Positions 44,537 to 53,713 of a DNA stretch of 64,000 nt are shown here, one piece after another. Location of the stretch: assembly GCA_963773195.1 (NCBI GenBank), contig CAVZAE010000011.1, forward strand, positions 1-64,000, written 5' to 3'. Made by a program: the position numbers and the translations under genes. This DNA comes from CAIWHR01 sp963773195. GTDB lineage: Bacteria; Pseudomonadota; Gammaproteobacteria; Burkholderiales; Casimicrobiaceae. Below the pieces are notes generated by a model. The model was not told where the DNA came from. It was given only the letters and a program-made list of their open reading frames with translations, and did not search any database. How positions within the stretch are numbered: the first letter of the stretch is position 1; every line of letters begins with the position of its first letter.

Positions 44537-46991
44537 TTCCATCGTCATCCGCCTGCTGAAACGCGGCGCGTTCGGTCTCGCAGCCTGCGCGCTGGCCGCG
44601 CTGGCCGCGCCGGCGCTCGCCGGCGGCCCGCTCTATGTCGTCCCGAGCGGCGGCACGCTCAAGCCCGCGCACTGGGAGGGCACGGTCAAGGTCTACACCG
44701 ACCAGGGGTCGCTCGGCGCGCTCGACAACGCGACCGCGAACAAGCTGGTCGCGAACGCACTCAAGCAATGGTCGTCGGTGCCGACGTCAAGCTTCCGCGC
44801 GGTGATCGCCGGAACGCTGCCGTTCGACGTCACCGGCGCCAACGCCGGACAGATCATCGGCGCTTCGAACGGCGGCGGCGTCCAGGTGATCTTCGACAGC
44901 GACGGCAGCGTCCTCTCCGATTTCATGGGCGCGGGCCCGGGCGTCCTCGGCATCGCATCGCCGGAGTTCCTCGCGAGCGAAGGCTCGAACGAGATCGTCG
45001 AAGGCTGGGTCATCATCCGCGGCGAGGACAACTACAAGGACTTCTGGCCCGACTACACGCCGGGTGAGCCCACTTCGGGCGTCGTCACGCACGAGTTCGG
45101 GCACGCGATCGGTCTCGCGCACACGCAGACCAACGGCTACTACTCGCGCAACCAGGCCAATCCGGATTTCGGCACGATCGACGGCCCCGAGCAGGCCGGG
45201 CCGGACCAGTGCGGCAAGGTCGCGCCCTACCCGACGATGGCACAGATCGAGACGATGTACCCGGTGATCGATCCGTTCCCATGGAGCTCGACCTACAACA
45301 GCCCCGAGATGGCCACGATCAATGTCGCCGACGACATGGCGGCGCTGTCGTCGCTCTATCCCGCGGCCAACTACGCGAAGACTACCGGTACGCTCAAGGG
45401 CCGCATCGTGGCCAAGGACGGCGCGAGCGAGCTGACCGGCATCAACGTCATCGCTCGTCGCGTGGACCAGGGCAACCGGATGGATGCGATGTCGCGGATC
45501 TCGGGCGACCTGACGCAGGGCCTGCTGGGCCCCGATGGCAGCTTCACGATGACCGGTCTCGTGCCCGGCGCGAGCTACGTCGTCTACATCGACCAGCTCG
45601 CCGACGGCGGCTTCAGCACGCCCAAGGCGATCCTGCTTGGACCGGAGGAGTACTGGAACGCCAACGAAAGCGGCGATGCGACGCGTGACGACGCGTGCGT
45701 CGCGACGCCGATCGTCGTCCAGGCGGGCGAGGTGCGCGAGATCCAGATCGCCGTCAACGGCATCGCGCGGGCGCCGCAGTTCACCCACATTCCGTACGTG
45801 CTGGTTTCGTCGGTCTCGGACAACGGGAACAAGGTCGTCGGCGCCTACGGCAACTTCCAGTCGCCGTTCTGGATTTGGACCAAGAAGGCCGGCGCCACAT
45901 CGATCGGCGGCGCCGGGTTCATCGCGGCGGTCTCCGGCGACGGGCGTGTCGTGGGCGGCTCGGTGGACGTGAACGTCGACACTCCGTACGGCCCCGACTT
46001 TCAGGAGCGCGCGGCCGTGTGGACGAAACAGAGCGGTTGGACGTCGATCGCGGACCAGTTCGAGGGCTGCGGCGAATCCGCGAGCAACGTCTACGACCTC
46101 TCCAGCGACGGATCGACGGCCGTCGGCCTCGTGTTCGTCGATTGCGCGCACGCCTATGCGTTCAAGTGGACGCCGAAGAGCGGCACCAAAACCTTGCCGA
46201 AGAAGAGCGCGGGGCAGCAATGTCCTGATGGCGCGGGCGGAACCCTTTCCTGCGAAGGCTCGTCACGCGCGAATGCGGTGTCGGGCACCGGCGTCGTCGT
46301 CGGCGGCTGGGAAGAGATTCCCGAAGCGGGCGGCTTCCGCGTGGGTTCGATCTGGACCGGCAACAGCCAGACGCTGCTGCGCGATCCGAGCGGTGACAAC
46401 GTCTTCGGCGGCTGGGTCGGCGAGGTGACGGGCGTCAACTCCGCGGGCACGATCGCGGTCGGCATGTACGGCGGCCCGCAACTCAAGGACGCGTACCAGT
46501 GGACGCCGGCGAAGGGCGTGACCAATCTTGGCCGCTATCCGGGCCAGGTGTGCTACACCAACTGGGACACGGGCGAGAACGTCTGCGAGGATCGCGAGAC
46601 CGTCGCCTACTCGGTGTCCGACGACGGCAAGGTCGTCACCGGCTCGTCGCGGCTGCTCACAGTCGGCATCGATGACGCGGCGATCTACACGCCGAAGATG
46701 GGTTGGGTCCTGCTGTCCGATTTCCTGCAGGGACAGGGCGTACTCGAAGCGTCGCGCTGGCAGTTCCTCGGCGCCACGATCTCGGCGGATGGCACGACGC
46801 TGGTCGGGACCGGCTGGCCGCTCGCGGCCGACTACTACCAGGGCTATCGGATCGATCTCGACCAGGTGTACGTCTGCCATGACAAGGGAAAGAAGGCGAA
46901 GACGATGAAGGTGCATTTCCCCGACGAGATGGACGATCATCTCGCGAGCGGCGACACGTTGGGGCTCTGCCCGGGGCAGGCGCCGCTCTGA
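44523..46991 (+). CDS. Secreted matrixin-type metalloprotease with C-terminal HAF-like repeats
   Basis: 822 residues. The signal peptide runs to about residue 33 (PALA). The metzincin zinc site HEFGHAIGLAH lies at about 190-200, giving HExxHxxGxxH. After the catalytic domain comes an Ig/CNA-like stretch (LKGRIVAKDG...SFTMTGLVPGASYVVYID). Repeats of the type SVSDNGNKVVG, AVSGDGRVVGG and DLSSDGSTAVG then occur, typical of HAF repeats. A short Cys/His tail ends it (VCHDKGKKAKTM...HLASGDTLGLCP). The start at 44523 has GGGAG 8 nt upstream. It is likely exported beyond the inner membrane; the target is unknown. Confidence 0.78.
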   Translation: MPSANSIVIRLLKRGAFGLAACALAALAAPALAGGPLYVVPSGGTLKPAHWEGTVKVYTDQGSLGALDNATANKLVANALKQWSSVPTSSFRAVIAGTLPFDVTGANAGQIIGASNGGGVQVIFDSDGSVLSDFMGAGPGVLGIASPEFLASEGSNEIVEGWVIIRGEDNYKDFWPDYTPGEPTSGVVTHEFGHAIGLAHTQTNGYYSRNQANPDFGTIDGPEQAGPDQCGKVAPYPTMAQIETMYPVIDPFPWSSTYNSPEMATINVADDMAALSSLYPAANYAKTTGTLKGRIVAKDGASELTGINVIARRVDQGNRMDAMSRISGDLTQGLLGPDGSFTMTGLVPGASYVVYIDQLADGGFSTPKAILLGPEEYWNANESGDATRDDACVATPIVVQAGEVREIQIAVNGIARAPQFTHIPYVLVSSVSDNGNKVVGAYGNFQSPFWIWTKKAGATSIGGAGFIAAVSGDGRVVGGSVDVNVDTPYGPDFQERAAVWTKQSGWTSIADQFEGCGESASNVYDLSSDGSTAVGLVFVDCAHAYAFKWTPKSGTKTLPKKSAGQQCPDGAGGTLSCEGSSRANAVSGTGVVVGGWEEIPEAGGFRVGSIWTGNSQTLLRDPSGDNVFGGWVGEVTGVNSAGTIAVGMYGGPQLKDAYQWTPAKGVTNLGRYPGQVCYTNWDTGENVCEDRETVAYSVSDDGKVVTGSSRLLTVGIDDAAIYTPKMGWVLLSDFLQGQGVLEASRWQFLGATISADGTTLVGTGWPLAADYYQGYRIDLDQVYVCHDKGKKAKTMKVHFPDEMDDHLASGDTLGLCPGQAPL

Positions 46992-47005
46992 AGGCTCGGA
47001 TCCGC

Positions 47006-47039
47006 GACGCGCATGTGAAGCAATCTTCACGTGCGCGTC
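47006..47039 (+). terminator. Hairpin after the metalloprotease gene
   Basis: A 15-bp stem, 47006-47020 with 47025-47039, loop CAAT, one G-T pair, 14 nt after the stop. There is no T-run, so it may be a weak or Rho-aided terminator, or an mRNA 3'-end stabiliser. Confidence 0.6.
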
Positions 47040-47148
47040 GTCGGCTTGCTCAGTCGCAGGACGGATCCCGGAGCGGGAATCGAGGTCGTCGGACGTTACG
47101 CCAGGGCGTTTATGGCGCCGCTTTACTGATCCGCCGCTGCCGAGTCCG

Positions 47149-48141
47149 TCAGTTTGCAGACCGCATAAGCTTCTTGATGCGGGCCTTGAGACCTAATTGA
47201 TCGAGGAGCTCGCCGCCCCAGCCGGGTAACCTCGAAACCCAAAGGTGCGCCCGGGCCAGAAGAATGTTGCGCACGCTGGCGCGGAGGAAAAATATGTCAG
47301 CGCAACGAACGCTGGCAGTGCTGAACCGTCGCTTGTGCTCGGACTCGCCTTCGGCAAAATCGAAGAGCTTGAATGCACCTTCCTCGAACATGTTCTCCAG
47401 GGCAAACCATTGCAGCAGCATGCCCACCGACCACTCTGCATACTCGGGATCAAAGCCAAGATACTGGCCGAGGAGTACGCCGTCGACGATCGGGCAATAG
47501 AGATATGAAACGGGACGCTGACGGTCGAAGAGGATGTATCCGCGAACGCGCCCCTCTCGAGCGTTTGTTTCCATGTCTCGAACGAACGCTGCGGATGCCG
47601 GGAGCCCGGCATCAAGCAGCCTTTCCTGATAGGTCTTCGCGGAGACGAAACGCGCCAGTCGATGGAACTCGATGATTTCATCGACACTACGGTACACCTT
47701 CCAGTTTATCGCGCCGCCGCAGTGCTCGGCGTACTTCCGAATCTTGCGATTGATCGTCGAACGTGTCTTCGACGAAAACTTTGCTTTGTAGTCCGCGAAG
47801 GACTGACGGAGATCCAGATAGTAGCGGTGGTATTGCGATGGCACGTAGGACACGTATCCCGCGTGCCTTCGTATGGGTGACTGCGCCCGCGCAACAGGCA
47901 GCGATCTGATGAGAAAGCCTTGGCTTCCAGGCTCAAGGGGGTCGGTCGGGGGCGTCGGATCTGCTATTTCCGGGACATGCTCGGACAATCCGACCTCGCG
48001 GACTTGCATCCAAAGCTGGACGCAAAACAGAGTCCTGCTACTCAGCTTGACCCTAAACGGCTCCCGGCGATACTGCCAACCGCCTGTCACGCATACCTCG
48101 TGCGTGACGGTTGCTCGACCATTCGCAGGGCCGTCTTCCAC
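47149..48141 (-). CDS. FemAB/CelD-like GNAT acyltransferase
   Basis: 330 residues of the GNAT/FemAB-like (CelD/BcsL) type. Visible parts are an N-terminal half with PSQYHRYYLDLRQSFADYKAKFSSKTRSTINRKIRK and a C-terminal GNAT core with RGYILFDRQRPVSYLYCP and FDFAEGESEHKRRF. Family members modify cell-surface polysaccharides or peptidoglycan-related substrates. The start is GTG 48141; homologous-looking sequence begins soon after it. Base composition is visibly less GC-rich than neighbours (codons such as TAT, AAA, TTT), hinting at transfer. No polysaccharide genes are nearby. Confidence 0.72.
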   Translation of the reverse strand: MEDGPANGRATVTHEVCVTGGWQYRREPFRVKLSSRTLFCVQLWMQVREVGLSEHVPEIADPTPPTDPLEPGSQGFLIRSLPVARAQSPIRRHAGYVSYVPSQYHRYYLDLRQSFADYKAKFSSKTRSTINRKIRKYAEHCGGAINWKVYRSVDEIIEFHRLARFVSAKTYQERLLDAGLPASAAFVRDMETNAREGRVRGYILFDRQRPVSYLYCPIVDGVLLGQYLGFDPEYAEWSVGMLLQWFALENMFEEGAFKLFDFAEGESEHKRRFSTASVRCADIFFLRASVRNILLARAHLWVSRLPGWGGELLDQLGLKARIKKLMRSAN

Positions 48142-48223
48142 AACGTCGAAGCCAGTGGCAACGGCTGCCTATGCACTGTCGTTCCCTACTGGATAACGGA
48201 TAGGCGATTCAACGCCACCAAGT

Positions 48224-48466
48224 TCAGGTTATCGTCAGGTTATCACGGGTCGACGCGACCCGGCATTGGGTCTCGGCCCGGCTAACCGGCGCCGGGAAGG
48301 TCCCCGCCGGCAAAAGCGCGGCTCCCGCGAAGAAATCCGCACCACGGAAGCGCACCAAATCGCGCGGCGAGACATAGGAGACCCCACCGCGGAAGCGGGC
48401 AAACGAGAGGTGCAGCGGGCGCTCATTGCGAACGCTCGGGCTGATCGCGGCCCTCGGTTCGATCAT
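48224..48466 (-). CDS. Doubtful 80-aa hypothetical ORF
   Basis: An ATG-started frame of 80 codons inside the otherwise empty 387-nt stretch between the acyltransferase and the PCu(A)C gene. Segments include LHLSFARFRGGVSYVSPRDLV and DFFAGAALLPAGTFPAPV. No strong ribosome site and no recognised family. It may be a gene remnant or a chance frame. Nothing else is seen in this gap apart from probable promoter sequence for the flanking genes. Confidence 0.22.
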   Translation of the reverse strand: MIEPRAAISPSVRNERPLHLSFARFRGGVSYVSPRDLVRFRGADFFAGAALLPAGTFPAPVSRAETQCRVASTRDNLTIT

Positions 48467-48528
48467 GCGACAGATCTTCACCGTGTCCGGCACGACTTGC
48501 CGATAGCGGCCGGCGGACGGCCCGTGCC

Positions 48529-48999
48529 TCAGTGCGTGTGCTGATGCGGGTGGCGGTGGTCGTCGGTCGGCGAATGCAGGCGAACTTCCGCCTCGAGCGG
48601 GATCTCCTGTCGGCTGCCGTCGCCGGCCCGGACGATCAGCACCATCGGCACGTACTCGCCAAGCTTGAACGTGCGGCCCACGCCGCGGAGAACGACGCGG
48701 TACGCCTTGGGCGCGAGCAGAAGCTTTTGACCCGCAGACAAGGAGAGCTCGGCCAACGGACGCGTCGAATCGGGCGCCCGGATTTCGATGCGGCCGGCGC
48801 TGTCGCAGCGGACGCCCACGAGCGTCGCTCCCTCGGTGCTCGTGAGCTCCATGTAGGCCTCGGTGGTCTGCCCGCGGGAAGCGGGCTTGGTCCACGGCTC
48901 ACTGACGATGAAGATCGCGAGCGCATCATGAGGCCAGAGCCCGATCGCGAAAGCCAACGCGACCGCTGCGCGCGCGCGAACGAAGGCGGACGCTGTCAT
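48529..48999 (-). CDS. Divergent PCu(A)C-type copper chaperone with His-rich tail
   Basis: 156 residues with a signal peptide to about residue 28. The domain pattern is that of periplasmic PCu(A)C proteins: VSEPWTKPASRGQTTEAYMELTS, GRIEI, LSAGQKLLLAPKAYRVVL, FKLGEYVPMVLIV. The usual His-x-Met ligands after the central strand are absent (EIRAPDS instead). The C-terminus, however, is DDHRHPHQHTH, which could bind Cu(II) or other metals. Canonical PCu(A)C delivers copper to cytochrome oxidase; here the metal site seems to have moved to the tail. Confidence 0.72.
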   Translation of the reverse strand: MTASAFVRARAAVALAFAIGLWPHDALAIFIVSEPWTKPASRGQTTEAYMELTSTEGATLVGVRCDSAGRIEIRAPDSTRPLAELSLSAGQKLLLAPKAYRVVLRGVGRTFKLGEYVPMVLIVRAGDGSRQEIPLEAEVRLHSPTDDHRHPHQHTH

Positions 49000-49042
49000 G
49001 CCGCCGAGTCTAACAGCGTCGGCGGCAGGACGGTCGCGCCGG

Positions 49043-49585
49043 CTACATGAGGAAGCCGTTGCGCGTCAACGCAGAGAGCATCCGGGTTCGCTCCGCGCTG
49101 CCGGTGACTTCCGCTGCCACCGAAGCGATCTCACCCCGATACAGGCCGAGATCATGCAGCGTCCGATCGTCGAGCTCCGCCAGCGCGCGACGGATCTCCC
49201 TCGCCTGCCGGTATTGCTGCCAGCGCGCGAGCATTTCCAGGATGCTCTCGACCATGGTCGTCACGACCGCGACGGTGATCTCGCCGAACGCGTACGAGCG
49301 ATACGCGCGTGCGGCCTGGTGCGTTTCGGTCGCTCCCGGCTTGGTGGCGGAGATCGCCTCCAGGTAAGCCTGGGCGCCGACGGAATCCGGCGGCAGCGAC
49401 GTCCACAGCCAAGGCTCGATGTCGCGCTCGCGCTTGACCCGATCGTCGAGCAGCGGGTCGTTGCCTGCGGGTCCGCGATGCAGATAGACGACGCGGGCGT
49501 CGCCGCGCGGCATCGGATCGCTGGCGAGAGCCTTGTCGGCCACGCCCGGTTCGGGAACATCAGTCGGCTTGCGCAGTGTAGTCAT
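49043..49585 (-). CDS. DUF1127 domain protein with N-terminal extension
   Basis: 180 residues. The last 50 or so match DUF1127 (YjiS-like): WQQYRQAREIRRALAELDDRTLHDLGLYRGEI. The first 100 residues are polar and unrelated to the usual 45-70 residue family members, followed by a hydrophobic stretch FGEITVAVVTTMVESILEML. Small DUF1127 proteins bind RNA or affect metabolism and phosphate use in alphaproteobacteria. The long form's role is unknown. It starts 5 nt after the hydrolase stop, so the two share an operon. Confidence 0.75.
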   Translation of the reverse strand: MTTLRKPTDVPEPGVADKALASDPMPRGDARVVYLHRGPAGNDPLLDDRVKRERDIEPWLWTSLPPDSVGAQAYLEAISATKPGATETHQAARAYRSYAFGEITVAVVTTMVESILEMLARWQQYRQAREIRRALAELDDRTLHDLGLYRGEIASVAAEVTGSAERTRMLSALTRNGFLM

Positions 49586-49590
49586 TGTTG

Positions 49591-50691
49591 TCAGTCAGCC
49601 ATCGAGTTGGCGGAGGTCTTGCGGACGCTCCGGTGGGCGTCGAGCCACGCGAGCGCCGATGCCCAGAGCGGCGTTGCGTCGGGCCTGAAATAGCCCATGT
49701 GACCAATCGCACGCAGGCCGATGCGCGATGGATCCACATCGAGCGTCTCGAGCGCTGCGTTCCGGTAGCCGGTCATGAACGCGTCGCGCGACTGCGGCGG
49801 CGCCCAGCGGTCGTCGGTCGAGTTCGCGGCCATCAGTGGCGCGCGGACGCGGTCGAAGCTGGCCGCCAGATGACGCATCTTCGGGTCACCGAAGAAGTAG
49901 TTCGGGCGACGACACCATTGCTTCCACCGCCGGTAGAGGTCCAAGGGCAGGTCTTCGCCCATGCCGAGGAGGCTCCACGGCAGGTAGCCCTTCCAGCGGG
50001 TGAGCAGCGGGCCCAGCGCGTGCCACAGCGCCAGCACGCGGATCCGCTCGAGAATGGGCATCCAGCCGTGCCATCCGGCGCCGGTGCCGAACGTATAGAA
50101 CGCGGCCACGCGTTCGCAGTTGGGCAGCACGCCGAAGGAGTGTCCGCCGAACGAATGGCCCACGATGCAGAGTGGCACGCGGTCACCGCTCATCGCGGCA
50201 ACGGCGGCCGCGAGATCGAGGCGACCCCAGTCGAAGTAGTCCATCCGGAAGTCCTTGAGGCTCGCCGGAGCGGAGAGTCCGATGCCGCGATAGTCGAGCG
50301 TCAGCGTCGAGTAGCCGTGCGCGGCCGCGAACTCGGCGAAGCGGCGGTAGAAGCGCTGCGGAACGCCGATCGCGCCGGCGACGACCAGGTGCGTGTGCGC
50401 CAGTTGCGATGGCGCGTAGCGAAGCGCGACGATCGGATAGCCGTCGGCCGCGTGCAACGTCAGCTGCTCCGGCTCGCGCCGCGCCGACCCGCGGGCGCGT
50501 GCTCGAACGCTCTGCGTGCGCGCGTCGTGAAGCTCCGAGACCCGCTCGTCCCCTCTAGGGGGGGAGTCGAGGCGACGAGCGGGTTCGGCGGCAAAAAGAT
50601 CGACGTAGAAGATGCGGCTCCAATGCGTCTCGGGCGGCGCAGCTCCTACGCGAGGCATGGCGTTCGACAGCAGGTTCGTTCCGGGTAACAT
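49591..50691 (-). CDS. Alpha/beta hydrolase
   Basis: 366 residues from ATG 50691. Nucleophile elbow GHSFGGHSFG, oxyanion-loop region VVAGAIGVPQRFY, and LDYRGIGLSAPASL; a catalytic Asp in NSTDDRWAPP and a His in AIGHMGYF complete a plausible triad. Residues about 35-75 are Arg/Glu-rich and poorly conserved-looking, so the real start could be further in. Similar proteins are annotated as lysophospholipase-like hydrolases; the substrate is not evident. Confidence 0.78.
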   Translation of the reverse strand: MLPGTNLLSNAMPRVGAAPPETHWSRIFYVDLFAAEPARRLDSPPRGDERVSELHDARTQSVRARARGSARREPEQLTLHAADGYPIVALRYAPSQLAHTHLVVAGAIGVPQRFYRRFAEFAAAHGYSTLTLDYRGIGLSAPASLKDFRMDYFDWGRLDLAAAVAAMSGDRVPLCIVGHSFGGHSFGVLPNCERVAAFYTFGTGAGWHGWMPILERIRVLALWHALGPLLTRWKGYLPWSLLGMGEDLPLDLYRRWKQWCRRPNYFFGDPKMRHLAASFDRVRAPLMAANSTDDRWAPPQSRDAFMTGYRNAALETLDVDPSRIGLRAIGHMGYFRPDATPLWASALAWLDAHRSVRKTSANSMAD

Positions 50692-50727
50692 GAGCCCACT
50701 GTAGGCGGCGATCGTGGCCGCGCGATT

Positions 50728-51240
50728 TCATGTCCACGCGAATCGCGTATCGTTTGTATCGCGCGCGAACCGGCCGGACAGGTCGAGATGCGCGCACGTG
50801 TGCACGCCGTGCGGGACGACGCGCATGCCGACCTTCCGCGCGATCCGCATGATCGGCACGTTGTGCGAGAGGAACTGCATCCAGAGCCGGCGCATCCCGC
50901 GGCTTCGCGCGAGCGCGACCGCGCGGTCGAGCAGCGCGCTGCCCAAGCCTTGTCCACGATGGGCCGGGAGCACGGACAGGCCGAACTCCGCCAGATCCCC
51001 TTCGAACGCAGTGTGGGCGACGCCGATGAGCGCGCCTGGATCCTCGAGGCGGACCGTGGTCTCGTGGACGCCGAGCACGGCATCGCGCGCGAAGTCGATG
51101 CCGTCGACATACTTGGCCACGAGTTGCGGCGGCGCCGAGATCGCGAACCGCGAATAGCGATCCCGCACCGACAACGCGAGGAAGTGCGAAGCGATGATCG
51201 AGCGGGCGCCTGCGTGCAGGCGGTCGATGGTGAACGACAT
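50728..51240 (-). CDS. GNAT family N-acetyltransferase
   Basis: 170 residues from ATG 51240. The acetyl-CoA binding motif A is LSVLPAHRGQGLGSALLDRAVALARSRG, with supporting strands GALIGVAHTAFEGDLAEFGL. It resembles small stand-alone GNATs acting on unknown small molecules or protein N-termini. It lies 36 nt upstream of the hydrolase in the same minus-strand cluster, and 2 nt after the next membrane gene. Confidence 0.8.
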   Translation of the reverse strand: MSFTIDRLHAGARSIIASHFLALSVRDRYSRFAISAPPQLVAKYVDGIDFARDAVLGVHETTVRLEDPGALIGVAHTAFEGDLAEFGLSVLPAHRGQGLGSALLDRAVALARSRGMRRLWMQFLSHNVPIMRIARKVGMRVVPHGVHTCAHLDLSGRFARDTNDTRFAWT

Positions 51241-51242
51241 GG

Positions 51243-51638
51243 CTAGCGATGCGACAGCGGTCCCGTCCGGCCCGCGATGGGCCATGCGGCGAGCTCGGCG
51301 CAGTCCTGTGCGTGGCGCCCGAGCCTCGTGACTTCGGGACCCGCCAGGAACGACGCATCGCGCACCGAGCGCGGCCGTCGCGGTGCCCCGTCGATGGCCA
51401 GCCGCGCGCGCAGCCAGCAGAGCGGTGCGGCGACGGCGCCGCCAATGGCGAGCGCCAGCGCGATGAAGTGCGGCGCGCCGTCGAAGAGCGCGACGAGCCC
51501 CGCTCCGAAGAGGGCGGCACCGATGAAGCCCAGGTAGAGCCACATGCTGCTGGTCAGAAGCGGACCGCTCAGTTCCTGAGGCGCGGCGTCGCTGCGCGCG
51601 CGCGCGTCCACGATCGATCTCATGCGTTGCTGATGCAC
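51243..51638 (-). CDS. Small membrane protein of unknown function
   Basis: 131 residues from GTG 51638, chosen because GGAGACAGAC precedes it at normal spacing; ATG 51623 is the alternative. Two adjacent membrane helices (MWLYLGFIGAALFGAGLVALF and FIALALAIGGAVAAPLCWL), then a cytoplasmic-looking tail. No family recognised. It heads the minus-strand run with the GNAT, hydrolase and DUF1127 genes. Confidence 0.55.
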   Translation of the reverse strand: MHQQRMRSIVDARARSDAAPQELSGPLLTSSMWLYLGFIGAALFGAGLVALFDGAPHFIALALAIGGAVAAPLCWLRARLAIDGAPRRPRSVRDASFLAGPEVTRLGRHAQDCAELAAWPIAGRTGPLSHR

Positions 51639-51989
51639 GTCTGTCTCCAATGCGTCGGGGTGCAAGTGGAGTCTAGGAATGCGATACGACACGCGAACTT
51701 CAGCAACGCATCGCCTTTGTTTCATTTGTATCAACCGGGCCTTGACCGTATCGAAACGACGGCGAACGGCTTTATCCTTGCGCCCGCAGGGCCCGGCACT
51801 CGAGGGCGGCACGCCGGGCGCGTTCTCGACGAGGATGGCGAAAATGATGCATTGCAATAGTGGTTTTTCCGAGGCCGGGCCCGCTCACGGAGGGCGTTCA
51901 TGAGCTCGCAAGCAGTGCTCGGTAGTACGATGCCCGATTCCCTCGCGACGCCCGAGCGTCGCCCGCTTGACGCGGCCGGAAGGAGTCGC

Positions 51990-52714
51990 ATGGCGCCCGA
52001 GAGTCCCAAGCCCACCCTGCTTATCGTCGACGACGAGCCGGACGTGCGCGAGGTGCTCGAGGAGTACCTCGCGACGCAGGGCTATAACGTGGTCGGCGCC
52101 GAGAGCGCCACGCGCGGCGCGCGCGGCCGCCGCGAAGCAGCCGTTCGACCTCGTGCTGCGTCGACATCCATCATGCCGGGCGAGGACGGCCTGAGCCTCG
52201 CGCGGCATCTGCGCGAGCGCTACGCGAAGATCGCGATCGTCATGCTGACGTCGGCGACGACCGTCGTCGACCGGATCGTCGGCCTCGAGATGGGCGCCGA
52301 CGACTACGTGCCCAAGCCGTTCGACCCGCGCGAGCTCGTCGGCGCGCGTGAAGAGCGTGCTGCGCCGCACGTCGGCCGCTAACCGCGCCGACATCGGCGA
52401 CGAGAGGGTGCGCATCGGCCGCTGCGTGCTCGACCTCGCGGCGCATCGCCTTACCGACGAGACGGGCGCCGAGGTGCCGATGTCGCCGCTCGAGTTCGAT
52501 CTGCTGAAGGCGCTGGCGCGAGCATCCGAACCGCCCGCTGTCGCGCGAGCGCATCCTCAATCTCGACCGGCAGCGCGACTGGGATCCGTTCGACCGCAGC
52601 GTGGACCTGCGCATCATGCGGCTGCGCAAGAAGATCGAGCCCGATCCCGAGCATCCGCGGTTCATCCGGACCGTGCGCAACGAGGGCTATCTCTTCGTGC
52701 CGGACGGAGGCTAG
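51990..52714 (+). pseudogene. OmpR-family response regulator, several frameshifts
   Basis: The start ATG 51990 has AAGGAG four bases upstream. The receiver begins TLLIVDDEPDVREVLEEYLATQGY. After small indels near 52125 and 52163-52175 it resumes with IMPGEDGLSLARHLRERY and GADDYVPKPFDPREL. After shifts near 52341 and 52525 the winged-helix domain reads SPLEFDLLKALA, then DPFDRSVDLRIMRLRKKIEPDP and RTVRNEGYLFVPDGG up to the TAG at 52712. Domain content is complete once frames are joined. The genes downstream form its likely signalling partners. Confidence 0.7.
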
Positions 52715-52716
52715 AG

Positions 52717-53713
52717 GTGGCGCCCGCCGCACGGCCGTACGCGCACCGGCTCCTGCAGCTCCTGGGCTGCGCTGCTCCTCGCTGCTGCCGCTGTCCGGCT
52801 GCATGCGGGAGCCGGAGACCGCGCTGCGGATCGGCACCAACGTCTGGATCGGCAGCGAGCCGCTCTACCTCGCGCGCGAGCTCGGCCGCTTCGATCCGCG
52901 CCAGATCGCAGCTCGTCGAGTACCCGTCCGCGAGCGAGGTGCTGCGCGCGTTTCGCAACCAGGCGATCGACGGCATGGTGATCAGCCTCGACGAGCTGTT
53001 CGGGCTTGCCGTCGACGGCTTTCAGCCGCGCATCGTCCTCGTCGTCGACGTCTCGCACGGCGCCGACGTCGTGGTGGGCCGCCGCGGCATGCGACGATGC
53101 GCGACCTGCAAGGGCAAGTCGGTCGCGGTGGAGAGCAGCGCGCTCGGCGCGTTCGTGCTGAGCCGCGCGCTCGCGCTGAACGGCATGCAGGCCGGCGACG
53201 TCAACGTCGTGCACCTCGAATCGAACGAGCAGCCCGGCGCGTTCGAAAAGGGCCAGGTCGATGGCGCGGTCACGTTCGATCCGTATCGCGCGCCAGTTCC
53301 TGCGGGCGGGCGCGAAGACGCTGTTCGACAGCACGCAGATCCCGGGCGAGATCGTCGATCTCCTCGCCGTGCGCGCGACCGTGGTCGAGCGGCGGCCGGG
53401 CAGGCGGTCCGCGCGCTGCTCAACGGCTGGTTCGACGCGATCGACTACATGAAGAAGCGATCCGGTCGACGCGGCGCGCCGCATGGGCGATCCGGCAGCA
53501 GACGACGGGCGAGCAGTTCCAGGAAGCGCTGCGCGGGCTGCACATTCCGTCGCGCGAGGAGAACGTGCGGATGCTGTCGGCGGCCCAACGCCCGAGCTGG
53601 CGGTCACCGGCCGCCGGCTGATGGCGCTGATGGTGAGCTCGAAGCTCCTGCGGTCGGAGCTCGAGATCGAGCGCGTGCTGGCGCCGGGGCCGCTGCAGGA
53701 CCTGTCGCGATGA
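52717..53713 (+). pseudogene. NMT1/SsuA-like lipoprotein solute sensor, several frameshifts
   Basis: Starts at GTG 52717, two bases after the regulator stop. A lipobox (LSGC) precedes MREPETALRIGTNVWIGSEPLYLARELG, the typical start of SsuA/ThiY-type binding proteins. Later segments are SASEVLRAFRNQAIDGMVISLDEL, GKSVAVESSALGAFVLSRALALNG, FEKGQVDGAVTFDPYRA and EIVDLLAVRATVVE. Single-base shifts occur near 52757, 52905, 53088, 53290, 53395, 53465, 53500 and 53585. It has no ABC partners nearby and overlaps the sensor kinase (ATGA), so sensing rather than import is likely. Confidence 0.65.

Noticed and set aside
48266..48544. A 92-codon plus-strand frame upstream of the PCu(A)C gene's 3' end
   Set aside because: Polar, Arg-rich composition, no ribosome site, and partly antisense to the PCu(A)C coding end.
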